This document shows, piece by piece, positions 8,527 to 16,529 of a DNA stretch of 64,000 bases (positions within the stretch are counted from its first letter, which is position 1; each line of letters opens with the position of its first letter). The notes below the pieces were generated by a model. The model had not been told where the DNA came from, did no database searches, and saw only the letters and a list, made by a program, of their open reading frames with translations. The translations under genes were made by a program, and so were the position numbers. Origin of the DNA: Pararhodobacter aggregans (lineage in GTDB: Bacteria > Pseudomonadota > Alphaproteobacteria > Rhodobacterales > Rhodobacteraceae); NCBI RefSeq assembly GCF_003075525.1, contig NZ_QDDR01000007.1, forward strand, positions 186,001 through 250,000, written 5' to 3'.

Positions 8527-9336
8527 TCAGCCCTGATAATGCCCCGCGGGCCCGGCGACGTAGCGCAGGCCGCGCGGCCCCCAATGCGGCCAGGCCAGAA
8601 GGTCGGACATGGTGACCGGCTGCAGCCCCTGCGCCAGGATCCCGTCCAGCGCCGCAGGCACGGCGCGAATCGTCGGCCCATGGATGTCATGCGCCAGGAT
8701 CACCGCCCCGGGCCGCGCGCCGCGCACCATACGGTCGGCCACGACCGAAACGCCGGGCCGCCGCCAATCCTGCGGATCGACCGACCAGACCACCGAGGTC
8801 AGGTTGCGCTGGTCGAAGAGCATGCGCATCTGCCGGTGGCTGAACGAGCCATAGGGCGGGCGCATGGTCACCGGCACCGCGCCGACCGTGTCCCAGACGA
8901 TCTGCTGGGTCCGGTCGACCTCGCGCAGGACATTGCCGTCGCCCAGTTGCGACAGCACCGGATGGGTGAAGGTGTGGTTGCCGATCTCGTGCCCCTCGGC
9001 GACGATGCGGCGCATGATCTCGGGGTAACGCCGGGCGTTCTGGCCGATGACGTAGAAGGTCGCCTTGGCGCGGTATTGCGCCAGGATGTCCAGCAGCCAG
9101 GGCGTGTTCTGCGGATGCGGCCCGTCGTCGAAAGTCAGCGCCACCCGCGGACGGTTGGTCTGCACGGCGGTCAATGACACCGTATCATGGGTCCGCGCCA
9201 GCGCCGGCATCGGCCTGGTCGGAACGGCCGGCACGCTTTGCGCGACGGCATGCGAAGCGAAACCGGCTTGCGCGACCCCGGCAAGGGTCAGCGCACCGGC
9301 CCCGGACATCAGCGTCCGGCGGTTGATTTTGGTCAC
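8527..9336 (-). CDS. Secreted polysaccharide deacetylase (NodB homology domain)
   Basis: A 269-residue carbohydrate esterase family 4 protein. The N-terminus has a twin-arginine-like signal (NRRTLMSGAGALTLAGVAQ). The NodB domain covers about 60-250, with TFDDGPHPQNT (catalytic and metal Asp) and GHEIGNHTFTHP (metal His pair), then RPPYGSF and a late VILAHDIHG motif. It should remove N-acetyl groups from peptidoglycan or another exported glycan. The start is GTG at 9336, preceded by GGGGGA. It is monocistronic with its own terminator. Confidence 0.9.
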   Translation of the reverse strand: MTKINRRTLMSGAGALTLAGVAQAGFASHAVAQSVPAVPTRPMPALARTHDTVSLTAVQTNRPRVALTFDDGPHPQNTPWLLDILAQYRAKATFYVIGQNARRYPEIMRRIVAEGHEIGNHTFTHPVLSQLGDGNVLREVDRTQQIVWDTVGAVPVTMRPPYGSFSHRQMRMLFDQRNLTSVVWSVDPQDWRRPGVSVVADRMVRGARPGAVILAHDIHGPTIRAVPAALDGILAQGLQPVTMSDLLAWPHWGPRGLRYVAGPAGHYQG

Positions 9337-9599
9337 ACTGTCCCCCGACAGTTGTGTTGGCAGCTGACTCGACTCCTATGTCTTTCAACAGCATGTGGAA
9401 AAGTCGAATCCGGCCCGGCTTCGCCCGTCTCTTGTGGAATGAGGCAGGAAAACCACAAGTTATGGGGATTCGGAGCACAGGCGCCCTGAGTCCTGTTGCG
9501 GCAAGGCCACTGGCAAACGATCGGCGGGCCTTTGCCGATGGGGCGGACTCGCCCCCGGCGAGAGTGATCCGGCCCGCCACGGGGCGAATCACCCCTGGT

Positions 9600-10901
9600 T
9601 CAAATCTTGTCGCGCAGGGAAAACCACAGCATCGCCGCCACCATCAGCGGCCAGCGCAGGCTGGCGCCGCCGGGGAATTGCGGGCTGGGCACGGCGGCCA
9701 TGACGTCGAAGCGCTCGGCCTGCCCGGCCAGCGCCTCGGCCATCAGCTTGCCGGCCAGCGTCGCCATCGCCACCCCGTGGCCCGAGAAACCCGCCGCACT
9801 GAGCACATTGCCCGAGAGCCGGGCGAAGCTGGGCATGCGGTTGAAGGCGATGCCCAGCGTCCCGCCCCAGGCATGGGTGATCTCGATCCCCTTGAGCTGG
9901 GGGAAGATCTCTTCCATCGGCTTCCTGACCTTGGCGGCGATATCGGCCGGGAAGCGGTAGCCATAGCTCTCGCCGCCGCCGAACAGCAGCCGGTTGTCGT
10001 CGGAGAAGCGGAAGTAATTGATGACGAATTTCGAATCCGCCACCGCGTGATCGGCGCTCATCACCGCGGCGCGCTCGGCATCCGTCATCAGCCTTGTGGC
10101 GGCGATGAAATTGTTGATCGGCATCACGCGGGCGGAAATCTCGGGCTCCAGCCGCCCGGCATAGCCGTTGAGCCCCAGCGCAACATAGCGCGCGGTGATC
10201 GTGGCCTTGTCGGTCGTAACCCGGGCCGGATCGCCCTTGGTCAGTGCCGTGACGCGCGAGCCCTCATGGATGCGCACCCCCGCCGCCGCGCAGGCCCGCG
10301 CCAGCCCCAGGGCATAGCGCAAGGGGTGCAGATGCCCGCCGCCCATGTCGATATCGCCGCCATGATAGACGGGCGAGGCCACCAGCCCCTGCATCTGCGC
10401 CCGGTCCAGCGGCCGGATCTGGTGGTAATCGTAATCGCGCGCCAGCTTCTCGGCATAGGCGTGGAACTCGGCGACGTAGCGGGCGCGATGCGCGGCATGG
10501 ATGATGCCCGGCGCATAGCCCGCCTCGGGCGCGTGCTTCTCAGCCAGCGCCCGGCTCAGCGCCACCGATTCCAGCGACAGATCCCAGAGCGCCCGTGCCG
10601 GCCCCTTGCCGACCATCCCCTCCAGCGCGCCCTGATCCAGCCGCTGCCCGGTGCCGACCTGCCCGCCGTTCCGCCCCGAGGCGCCGAAGCCCACCCGCTG
10701 CGCCTCAAGCAGCACGACGTCATAGCCGCGTTCCGCCAGATGCAGCGCGGTGGAGAGGCCGGTGAACCCGCCCCCCACCACGCAGACATCGCAGGACAGC
10801 GCCCCCTCCGCCGCCGGGAAGGGCGGCAGGGGCGTCGCGGTCTGGGCGTACCAGCTGGCGGGATAGGTCCCGGGCCGGTCGTTGGCGGTCAGCAGGTCCA
10901 T
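9600..10901 (-). CDS. FAD-dependent amine oxidoreductase, PuuB/OrdL-like
   Basis: A 433-residue DAO-fold flavoprotein. The dinucleotide fold is CDVCVVGGGFTGLSTALHL near residue 40, followed by GFGASGRNGGQV and, near the C-terminus, FSGHGVAMATLAGKL. Sequence and length match gamma-glutamylputrescine oxidases (PuuB). Its start overlaps the aminotransferase stop (ATGA), so the two are translationally coupled and probably act on polyamines or related omega-amines. No PuuA-type glutamylputrescine synthetase is in the window, so the true substrate may be another secondary amine. Confidence 0.83.
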   Translation of the reverse strand: MDLLTANDRPGTYPASWYAQTATPLPPFPAAEGALSCDVCVVGGGFTGLSTALHLAERGYDVVLLEAQRVGFGASGRNGGQVGTGQRLDQGALEGMVGKGPARALWDLSLESVALSRALAEKHAPEAGYAPGIIHAAHRARYVAEFHAYAEKLARDYDYHQIRPLDRAQMQGLVASPVYHGGDIDMGGGHLHPLRYALGLARACAAAGVRIHEGSRVTALTKGDPARVTTDKATITARYVALGLNGYAGRLEPEISARVMPINNFIAATRLMTDAERAAVMSADHAVADSKFVINYFRFSDDNRLLFGGGESYGYRFPADIAAKVRKPMEEIFPQLKGIEITHAWGGTLGIAFNRMPSFARLSGNVLSAAGFSGHGVAMATLAGKLMAEALAGQAERFDVMAAVPSPQFPGGASLRWPLMVAAMLWFSLRDKI

Positions 10902-12298
10902 CAGACGGCCTTTTGCAACAGCCCCTCGGCCTTCAGCTGGACATAGGCCTCGTCCAGCGCCTTGGTGGCGCGGTCCATCAGGATATCGATCTCGGCCGGA
11001 GTGATGACCAGCGGCGGGGCGATAATCATCCGGTCATAGACATGGCGCATGATGACATTGTTGGCAAAACAGCGCTCGCGGGTGATGAACCCGGCGGTGC
11101 CGGCCTCGGACGCAAAGCGCACCCGCTCGCCCTTGACCGGCGTCAGCGCCAAGGAGCCCATCAGGCCGACAAGGCTGGTCTCGCCGACCAGCGGATGATC
11201 GCCCAGCGCGTGCCAGCGCTCGGCCAGATAGGGATGCGCCACGTCGCGGACATGCTCGACGACGCCCTCCTCCTCCATGATGCGCAGGTTTTCCAGCGCG
11301 ATGGCGGCGGCGACCGGATGGCCGGAATAGGTGTAGCCGTGGTTGAATTCGTCAGAGGCGATGGTGGCGGCGACCTCGTCGCAGACGATGGAGCCGCCGA
11401 TCGGCGCATAGCCCGAGCTGAGTCCCTTGGCGATGGTCATGATATGCGGCCTGATGCCGAAGGTCTGGCTGCCGAACCAGTTGCCGGTGCGGCCAAAGCC
11501 GGTGATGACCTCATCGGCGATCAGGAGGATGCCGTATTTGTCGACGATGCGCTGGATTTCCGGCCAATAACTCGCGGGCGGCACGATCACCCCGCCGGCG
11601 CCCTGAATGGGCTCGGCGATGAAGGCCGCGACCTTCTCCGGCCCGATCTCGAGGATCTTGTCCTCCAGCGCCCGGGCCCGGGCGAGGCCGAAGTCCTCGG
11701 GCGTCATCTCGCCGCCCTCCAGATACCAATAGGGCTGGTCGATATGCACGATGCCCGGGATGGGCAGCATCCCCTGCTCGTGCATCGAGACCATGCCGCC
11801 GAGGCTCGCGCCACCCATGGTCGAGCCATGGTAGCCGTTCTTGCGGGCGATGATGACCTGCCGCTGGGGCTGTTCCTTCAGGGTCCAGTAATGGCGGGCC
11901 AGACGGATGTTGGTGTCATTCGCCTCGGACCCCGAACCGGCGAAGAACACATGGTTCAGATCGCCCGGCGCGAGTTCCGCAATGCGGGCGGCCAGCGCGA
12001 TGGCCGGGACATGCGAGGTCTGGAAGAAGGTGTTGTAATAGGGCAGTTCCCGGATCTGGCGGGCGGCGGCCTCGGCGATCTCCTCGCGGGCATAGCCGAT
12101 GTTGACGCACCAGAGCCCGGCCATGCCGTCGATGATCTCCTCGCCCTCGCTGTCCTTCAGCCAGACGCCCTTGGCCTGGGTGATGATCCGCGCGCCCTTC
12201 TTGGCCAGCTTGTCGTTGGTGGTGAAGGGATGCATGTGATGCGCGGCGTCCAGCGCCTGCAGCTCGGCGGTGGGCAGATGGTTGGTGATCGGACGCAT
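10901..12298 (-). CDS. spuC: Putrescine/omega-amino acid-pyruvate aminotransferase (SpuC-like)
   Basis: A 465-residue class III PLP aminotransferase. HVFFAGSGSEANDTNIRLAR binds the cofactor phosphate, KNGYHGSTMGGASLGG and LIADEVITGFGRTG follow, and the Schiff-base Lys lies in TIAKGLSSGYAPIGG. Closest recognisable relatives are SpuC-type putrescine:pyruvate aminotransferases; the reaction would give 4-aminobutanal and alanine. An ideal AAGGAGGT lies 7 bases before the ATG at 12298. It is the first gene of a two-gene operon, with a candidate GntR site 77 bases upstream. Confidence 0.88.
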   Translation of the reverse strand: MRPITNHLPTAELQALDAAHHMHPFTTNDKLAKKGARIITQAKGVWLKDSEGEEIIDGMAGLWCVNIGYAREEIAEAAARQIRELPYYNTFFQTSHVPAIALAARIAELAPGDLNHVFFAGSGSEANDTNIRLARHYWTLKEQPQRQVIIARKNGYHGSTMGGASLGGMVSMHEQGMLPIPGIVHIDQPYWYLEGGEMTPEDFGLARARALEDKILEIGPEKVAAFIAEPIQGAGGVIVPPASYWPEIQRIVDKYGILLIADEVITGFGRTGNWFGSQTFGIRPHIMTIAKGLSSGYAPIGGSIVCDEVAATIASDEFNHGYTYSGHPVAAAIALENLRIMEEEGVVEHVRDVAHPYLAERWHALGDHPLVGETSLVGLMGSLALTPVKGERVRFASEAGTAGFITRERCFANNVIMRHVYDRMIIAPPLVITPAEIDILMDRATKALDEAYVQLKAEGLLQKAV

Positions 12299-12374
12299 GG
12301 CGGGAACCTCCTTCGGCCCGGTCAACCCGGGGATTCGCCGCAGGATACGCAAGCGGGCCGCGGGCCGCAACGCG

Positions 12375-12389
12375 ATTTGATCAAATTAT
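12375..12389. promoter_or_regulatory. Candidate GntR operator upstream of the aminotransferase operon
   Basis: ATTTGATCAAATTAT contains a perfect TTTGATCAAA core. The same 15-mer with one change occurs on the opposite strand at 13275-13289, at the 5' end of the neighbouring gntR gene. Shared sites at a regulator and its adjacent operon are strong circumstantial evidence for autoregulation plus operon control. Confidence 0.6.
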
Positions 12390-12426
12390 TGATCCCCTGA
12401 AGCAGCCGCCCGACCGCCGCGCCGCC

Positions 12427-12486
12427 GGGGGTTTTCCACCCCCGGACCCCCGGAGGATATTTGCAGAACGAAGATGATGGTTAACG
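12427..12486 (+). repeat. Intergenic repeat, copy A
   Basis: This 60-base element begins GGGGGTTTTCCACCCCC (a hairpin), continues CCGGAGGATATTTG and ends near GATGATGGTTAACG. It matches the copy at 16305-16363 with only a few differences and is inverted relative to 16451-16489. Confidence 0.85.
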
Positions 12487-12511
12487 AATCGCTAATCGCC
12501 TTCTTTGCGCT

Positions 12512-12551
12512 GAAAATATCCCGGGGGGTCCGGGGGGCTGGCCCCCCGGGG
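12512..12551 (-). repeat. Intergenic repeat, partial inverted copy downstream of gntR
   Basis: On the minus strand GGGGGGCCAGCCCCCCGG is followed by CCCCCCGGGATATTTTC, the core of the 12427 element in the opposite orientation, starting just after the gntR stop. The GC hairpin may help end transcription. Confidence 0.65.
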
Positions 12552-12568
12552 CCGCCACGGGCGCCGCG

Positions 12569-13297
12569 TCAGGACCCGAGGAGATCCGCCTGAACCCGCT
12601 CGATCCCCTGCCGGATATCGGCCTCGATCGCCGCCGCCAGCGCCGGCGCATCGCCCGCCCGCATCGCTGCCACCGCCTCCTTGTGGCGGTCGGGGCCGAT
12701 CTCGCCCTCGGCATTCATCACCACCCGGAGCGAGGGCGCGAAGCGCAGCCAGAGCGATTGGGTGAGCGCGGTCAGGATCGGCGCCTCGGCCGCCTCGTAA
12801 AGCGCGAAATGGAAGCGGTAATTGCCGGCCAGATAGCCCGGCACATCGCCCGCGGCGATGGCGCGGTCGATCACCCGGTCCAGCGCCTCGAGCCGGTCGA
12901 TGCTGTCCGGTCCCAGCCGCGGCAGGGCCAGCACGGCGAGGCGCGGTTCCAGCGCCAGCCGGGCGAAGGCCAGTTCATCCGCCTGCGAGGCGCCCAGTCG
13001 CGGGACCGAGACGCGGCGGTTTTCGTGCAGCGTCAGCGCGCCCTCGGCGGTCAGGCGGCGGATCGCCTCGCGCACCGGGGTCATGCCCGCGCCCAGCGCC
13101 GCGGTAATGCCCTGGATCGTCACCTTCTGCCCCGGCTCCAGCCGGCCGAACATCACCATGTCGCGCAGCCGCCGGTAGGTCGCCTCGTGTTCAGGCATCT
13201 TGCCTGGCGCCGAACCCTGGGCCGGGGCGGAGACAGGATCGCCGGGAATGTCGCTCGATGCCATGGGGACCGGGATAATCTGATCAAATCCACGCAT
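12569..13297 (-). CDS. GntR-family (FadR/FCD subfamily) regulator, probably of the putrescine operon
   Basis: A 242-residue regulator with a winged helix at about 45-100 (ITAALGAGMTPVREAIRRL) and an FCD ligand domain at about 115-235. It lies upstream of, and on the same strand as, the aminotransferase/oxidase operon. The start at 13297 has GGGGGAT in place. The alternative ATG at 13264 lacks a ribosome site but would leave the operator at 13275-13289 outside the coding region. It probably represses the polyamine genes until an amine or its aldehyde/acid product binds; this is inferred from position and the shared site. Confidence 0.83.
   Translation of the reverse strand: MRGFDQIIPVPMASSDIPGDPVSAPAQGSAPGKMPEHEATYRRLRDMVMFGRLEPGQKVTIQGITAALGAGMTPVREAIRRLTAEGALTLHENRRVSVPRLGASQADELAFARLALEPRLAVLALPRLGPDSIDRLEALDRVIDRAIAAGDVPGYLAGNYRFHFALYEAAEAPILTALTQSLWLRFAPSLRVVMNAEGEIGPDRHKEAVAAMRAGDAPALAAAIEADIRQGIERVQADLLGS
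13275..13289. promoter_or_regulatory. Candidate GntR operator at the gntR 5' end
   Basis: On the minus strand the sequence is ATTTGATCAGATTAT, one mismatch from the site at 12375-12389. It overlaps codons 3-8 if the upstream start is used, or is 5' untranslated if the gene starts at 13264. Confidence 0.55.
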
Positions 13298-13356
13298 AGC
13301 CGATCCCCCGCCGCCTGCCTAGCGCCTTGCGGCCCCGCGCCCCATGGCAGAGGCCA

Positions 13357-13728
13357 TCACTCGGGATAGGTCGCCTGGCACTGCGCCCGGGCGCCCTGCG
13401 CCTGCGCCTCGGCCTGCGCCAGCTGCCGCTCCAGCAGGGCGATCCGCTCACGCTCGAACGCCGGGTTGATGCGGTGGCGGACTTCCTGCGGGCCGTCGTC
13501 CCAGCGCATGCAGGGCCGGGGACCGGCGGGCCCGGGGCAGAAGCCCGGCCCGAACTCGGGCGCCGCGACCATCTCGACCGCGAAACCCCGCTGCAGGTTG
13601 AGGCGCCGGGTCTCAAGCTCGCGGGTGATGGCGCGCTGGTCCTGATCGGCCTCGATCAGGCAGTTCTGCAGGGGCGAACATCCGGCCAGCACGGCCATCG
13701 TGCCCGCGATCAGGAAAAATCTGTGCAT
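13357..13728 (-). CDS. Small predicted lipoprotein of unknown function
   Basis: A 123-residue protein with a lipoprotein signal (MHRFFLIAGTMAVLAGC, lipobox LAGC). The mature part has a Cys-containing middle (GFCPGPAGPRPCMRW) and an Ala/Gln/Glu-rich C-terminus (RIALLERQLAQAEAQAQGAR) that looks helical or coiled-coil. AGGAGG precedes the ATG. It is the last of a same-strand run after the Trm112-like gene, with a 24-base gap. No family is recognised. Confidence 0.72.
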   Translation of the reverse strand: MHRFFLIAGTMAVLAGCSPLQNCLIEADQDQRAITRELETRRLNLQRGFAVEMVAAPEFGPGFCPGPAGPRPCMRWDDGPQEVRHRINPAFERERIALLERQLAQAEAQAQGARAQCQATYPE

Positions 13729-13752
13729 CCCGTCCTCCTGGTGACCGATCGT

Positions 13753-13935
13753 TTATTCCACTTCCCGCGCCTCGCCCGCCAGCATGATCGGAATGCCGTT
13801 GCGGATCGGAAAGGCCAGATGCGCGGTCTGCGAGATCAGCTCCTGCGCCGCGGGATCATAGGTGAGCCGCCCCTGGGTCACCGGGCAGACCAGCGCCTCC
13901 AGCATGTGCCGCTCGGCGCGTTCCTCGTCGCTCAT
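13753..13935 (-). CDS. Trm112-family small protein (YcaR-like)
   Basis: Sixty residues with the Trm112/UPF0434 pattern: [16 protein letters not shown] at the front and the [12 protein letters not shown] ending. Only one of the usual zinc-binding cysteines is present, so zinc binding is uncertain. Homologues serve as activating partners of methyltransferases or as small stability factors. Its start overlaps the stop of the LON-domain gene (ATGA), a gene order common in alphaproteobacteria. Confidence 0.88.
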   Translation of the reverse strand: MSDEERAERHMLEALVCPVTQGRLTYDPAAQELISQTAHLAFPIRNGIPIMLAGEAREVE

Positions 13936-14582
13936 TGCATCAGCTCCCCGTTTTCACCGCTGGCGCGCAGCGCGAATTCCATCAGCGTGACCAGCGTCTC
14001 GCGCCGCGTGGCCAGCGACGGCGCTTCCAGCAGGGCCTGCCGTTCCTCGGGCTGGAAGGGGCAGAGCATCGACAGCGCATTGACCAGCAGCTCGTCATCC
14101 GCGCCCTTCAGGCTCGACCATTCGGTCGACAGCGAGACGGCGGCGAAATAGCGCCCCAGCAGGTCCATGAAGGCCTCGCGGTCCAGGAGCGGATCGCTTT
14201 CCGCCGGTCCCAGATCGCGCTGGAAGCCGTCCCATTGCACCTTCGCCCGGCGGTAGGGGAAGGTGCCCGGCAACACTTCCTCGCCCAGCCGGAAGCGGCT
14301 GACCCCGGTCAGCGTGATCATGTAGCGCCCGTCCTCGGTCTCGGAAAAGGCGGTCAGGCGGCCGGCGCAGCCGATGGCATGCAGGCGGTCACCGCCCCCG
14401 GCCGGGGTGGGCCGCGGCTGGATCATGCCGATCAGCCGCAACCGGCTCGCCATGCAATCCTCGAGCATCGACAGATAGCGCGGCTCGAAGATATGCAGCG
14501 GCAGCTTGGCCCGGGGCAGCAGCAGCGCCCCCGGCAGGGGAAACAGCGCGATGGCGTCAGGAAGATCGGTCGCTTTCAGCAT
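13932..14582 (-). CDS. LON peptidase substrate-binding-domain protein
   Basis: A 216-residue protein made only of the LON N-terminal domain. It opens [20 protein letters not shown] and [13 protein letters not shown], and has [17 protein letters not shown] and the VSRFRL core. It lacks the AAA+ and Ser-Lys protease domains of Lon, so it is not a protease. A role in substrate recognition or protein quality control is suggested by the CnoX-like gene 26 bases upstream. The ATG at 14582 has AGGA; a longer frame extends upstream but overlaps the CnoX-like gene. Confidence 0.88.
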   Translation of the reverse strand: MLKATDLPDAIALFPLPGALLLPRAKLPLHIFEPRYLSMLEDCMASRLRLIGMIQPRPTPAGGGDRLHAIGCAGRLTAFSETEDGRYMITLTGVSRFRLGEEVLPGTFPYRRAKVQWDGFQRDLGPAESDPLLDREAFMDLLGRYFAAVSLSTEWSSLKGADDELLVNALSMLCPFQPEERQALLEAPSLATRRETLVTLMEFALRASGENGELMQ

Positions 14583-14608
14583 GGTCCTGACATAGTGCGC
14601 GAAGCCCC

Positions 14609-15514
14609 TCAGGCAAAGATCATCGACGACAGGCGGCGACGGCCCTTCACGGCCAGCGGGTCGGTGGGTTTCAGCGCCTCGAAAATGGTGAAGAGCTGGG
14701 CCTTGGCGGCGCCCTCGTTCCACTCGCGGTCACGGCGGAAGAGTTCCAGCAATTCATCGATGGCACCGGCCACGTCGCCCTTGGCATGCAGCGCCTGCGC
14801 CAGATCGAACCGCGCCTGATGATCGGCGGGATTGGCGGCCAGCACGGCGCGCAGCTCGTCGACCGGGCCCGCGTTCTGGGCCTGCCGCGCCAGCGCCAGC
14901 TGGGCGCGCGCGGCTTCGATTTCCTGCGCCTTGGCGATCCCGGCCGGGGCATTGGTCAAAAGCGCCTCGGCCTGATCCAGCGCACCCGCCGCGATCTGCG
15001 CCCGGGCCAGACCGCCCAGCGCGCGGGCATTCTCGGGCTCCTCGGCCAGAACGGCGGCGAATACCTCGGCAGCATCGGTTGCCGCACCCTCGGCCAGCAT
15101 CGCCTCGGCCTCGTCCAGCGCGGCGGTGAGCCCCTCGTCCTCGCCGACCAGCGCCACCAGGTTGTCGATGAATTTCTTCAGATCCGAGGCCGGCAGCGCG
15201 CCCTGGAAGGCATCAACAGGGCGGCCCTGGAAGAAGGCATAGACCGTGGGGATCGACTGGATGCGCAGCTGGGCGGCGATCTGCTGGTTCTCGTCGACGT
15301 TGATCTTGACCATCCGCACCTTGCCCTTGGCGGCGGTGACGGCAGCCTCCAGCGCCGGGCCCAGCGTCTTGCAGGGACCGCACCAGGGCGCCCAGAAATC
15401 GACGATGACGGGGACCTCCTGGCTGGCGTCCACCACATCGGCCATGAAACTGGCCTCGCTCGTGTCCTTGATCCATTGCCCCTTGGCGGGCGCGGCGTCG
15501 ATATTGCCCAGCAT
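14609..15514 (-). CDS. Thioredoxin-domain co-chaperone with TPR region (CnoX/YbbN-like)
   Basis: A 301-residue cytoplasmic protein. The thioredoxin domain (about 15-125) has an intact FWAPWCGPCKTLGP active site and the cis-Pro IPTVYAF region, followed by a helical TPR-type half (about 140-300) with repeated ALGGLARAQIAAGALDQAEA-like units. The layout matches CnoX/YbbN, which protects chaperone clients during oxidative stress. A CxxC motif is present, as in alphaproteobacterial members, unlike E. coli YbbN. It is the first gene of the CnoX-like/LON/Trm112/lipoprotein run and divergent from the SGNH hydrolase. Confidence 0.88.
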   Translation of the reverse strand: MLGNIDAAPAKGQWIKDTSEASFMADVVDASQEVPVIVDFWAPWCGPCKTLGPALEAAVTAAKGKVRMVKINVDENQQIAAQLRIQSIPTVYAFFQGRPVDAFQGALPASDLKKFIDNLVALVGEDEGLTAALDEAEAMLAEGAATDAAEVFAAVLAEEPENARALGGLARAQIAAGALDQAEALLTNAPAGIAKAQEIEAARAQLALARQAQNAGPVDELRAVLAANPADHQARFDLAQALHAKGDVAGAIDELLELFRRDREWNEGAAKAQLFTIFEALKPTDPLAVKGRRRLSSMIFA

Positions 15515-15619
15515 GGCATCCCCTCACATCCGGCGTTGCCCCCTATATGCGACCAGCGGGCGCGCGTTCCAAGGGGCAAGTTCTGGACAAGCGGGGCCGA
15601 AAGCACCACCGTCGCGCGC

Positions 15620-16249
15620 ATGACCACGCTTCTGACCTTCGGCGATTCCAACACCCACGGCACCCCGCCGATCGAGACCCGCGGCCTCTATCGCCGCTAT
15701 CCGCCCGGCATCCGCTGGCCGACCTTGGCCGCCGCCACGCTGGGCTGGGATCTGGTCGAGGAGGCGCTGCCCGGCCGCACCGCGCAGTTCGACGATCCGG
15801 TGATGGACGGGATCATGAACGGCTGGCCGGCGCTGAGGCAGGCGCTGCAGAGCCACGGGCCGATCGACTGGCTGACGATCATGCTGGGCACGAATGACAG
15901 CAAGACCCGCTTCGGGGCCGAGGCGCCGCAGCTCGCCGCCGGCATCGCCGGGCTGCTGGACCTGGCGCTGGGGGATGAGATGCAGACGCGCCACGGCGGT
16001 TTCCGGGTGCTGCTGATCGCGCCGGTGCCGGTCGAGGAGCGGGGCGTTCTGGCCGGCGAGTTCTTCGGCGCCCCGGCGAAATCCCGGGCGCTGGCGCCGC
16101 TGCTGGCCGGGCTCGCCCGCCACCGCGGCCTGCGGTTCCTCGATGCCGGCCAGCACGCGACGGTCAGCCCGGTGGACGGCGTGCATCTGACGCCCGAGGG
16201 CCATGAGGCGCTGGCGAAGGCGGTGGCCGGGCGGCTGAGCGAGGGTTGA
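15620..16249 (+). CDS. SGNH/GDSL-family hydrolase
   Basis: A 209-residue esterase-type protein with block I LLTFGDSNTHG (nucleophile Ser near residue 9), block III MLGTNDSK and block V DGVHLTPEGH (catalytic Asp-His). No signal peptide is seen, so it is probably cytoplasmic; homologues act as arylesterases or carbohydrate esterases. There is no clear ribosome site before the ATG. It is followed by an inverted repeat pair and converges with the FAD dehydrogenase gene. Confidence 0.87.
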   Translation: MTTLLTFGDSNTHGTPPIETRGLYRRYPPGIRWPTLAAATLGWDLVEEALPGRTAQFDDPVMDGIMNGWPALRQALQSHGPIDWLTIMLGTNDSKTRFGAEAPQLAAGIAGLLDLALGDEMQTRHGGFRVLLIAPVPVEERGVLAGEFFGAPAKSRALAPLLAGLARHRGLRFLDAGQHATVSPVDGVHLTPEGHEALAKAVAGRLSEG

Positions 16250-16304
16250 ACGCCCGCGAGTCCGGCAGGGGCAAGCCTCTGACCGCCCGCCCGTGGCGAG
16301 ACCC

Positions 16305-16363
16305 GGGGGTTTTCCACCCCCGGACCCCCGGAGGATATTTTCAGAACAAAGATGAGGGTTAAG
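16305..16363 (+). repeat. Intergenic repeat, copy B
   Basis: Same element as 12427-12486: GGGGGTTTTCCACCCCC hairpin, CCGGAGGATATTTT, CAGAACAAAGATGA. It lies just downstream of the SGNH hydrolase gene and reads in the same direction. Confidence 0.87.
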
Positions 16364-16450
16364 AAAGTCCTAATGGCGCCCCCTGCGCGCCCCGTTTCCG
16401 GGTCTCCAGACGCGCTCACCCGTCACCGGGAGAGCCGGCGCTCAGGAAGC

Positions 16451-16489
16451 GTTAACCATCATCTTTGTTCTGCAAATATCCTCGGGGGG
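16451..16489 (-). repeat. Intergenic repeat, inverted copy C
   Basis: On the minus strand CCCCCCGAGGATATTTGCAG is followed by AACAAAGATGATGGTTAAC. It mirrors copy B across about 90 bases and lies downstream of the convergent FAD dehydrogenase gene. Confidence 0.85.
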
Positions 16490-16529
16490 TGAATTGGCCC
16501 TTGGGCCAAGAGGGGGGCAGAAAGCCCCC

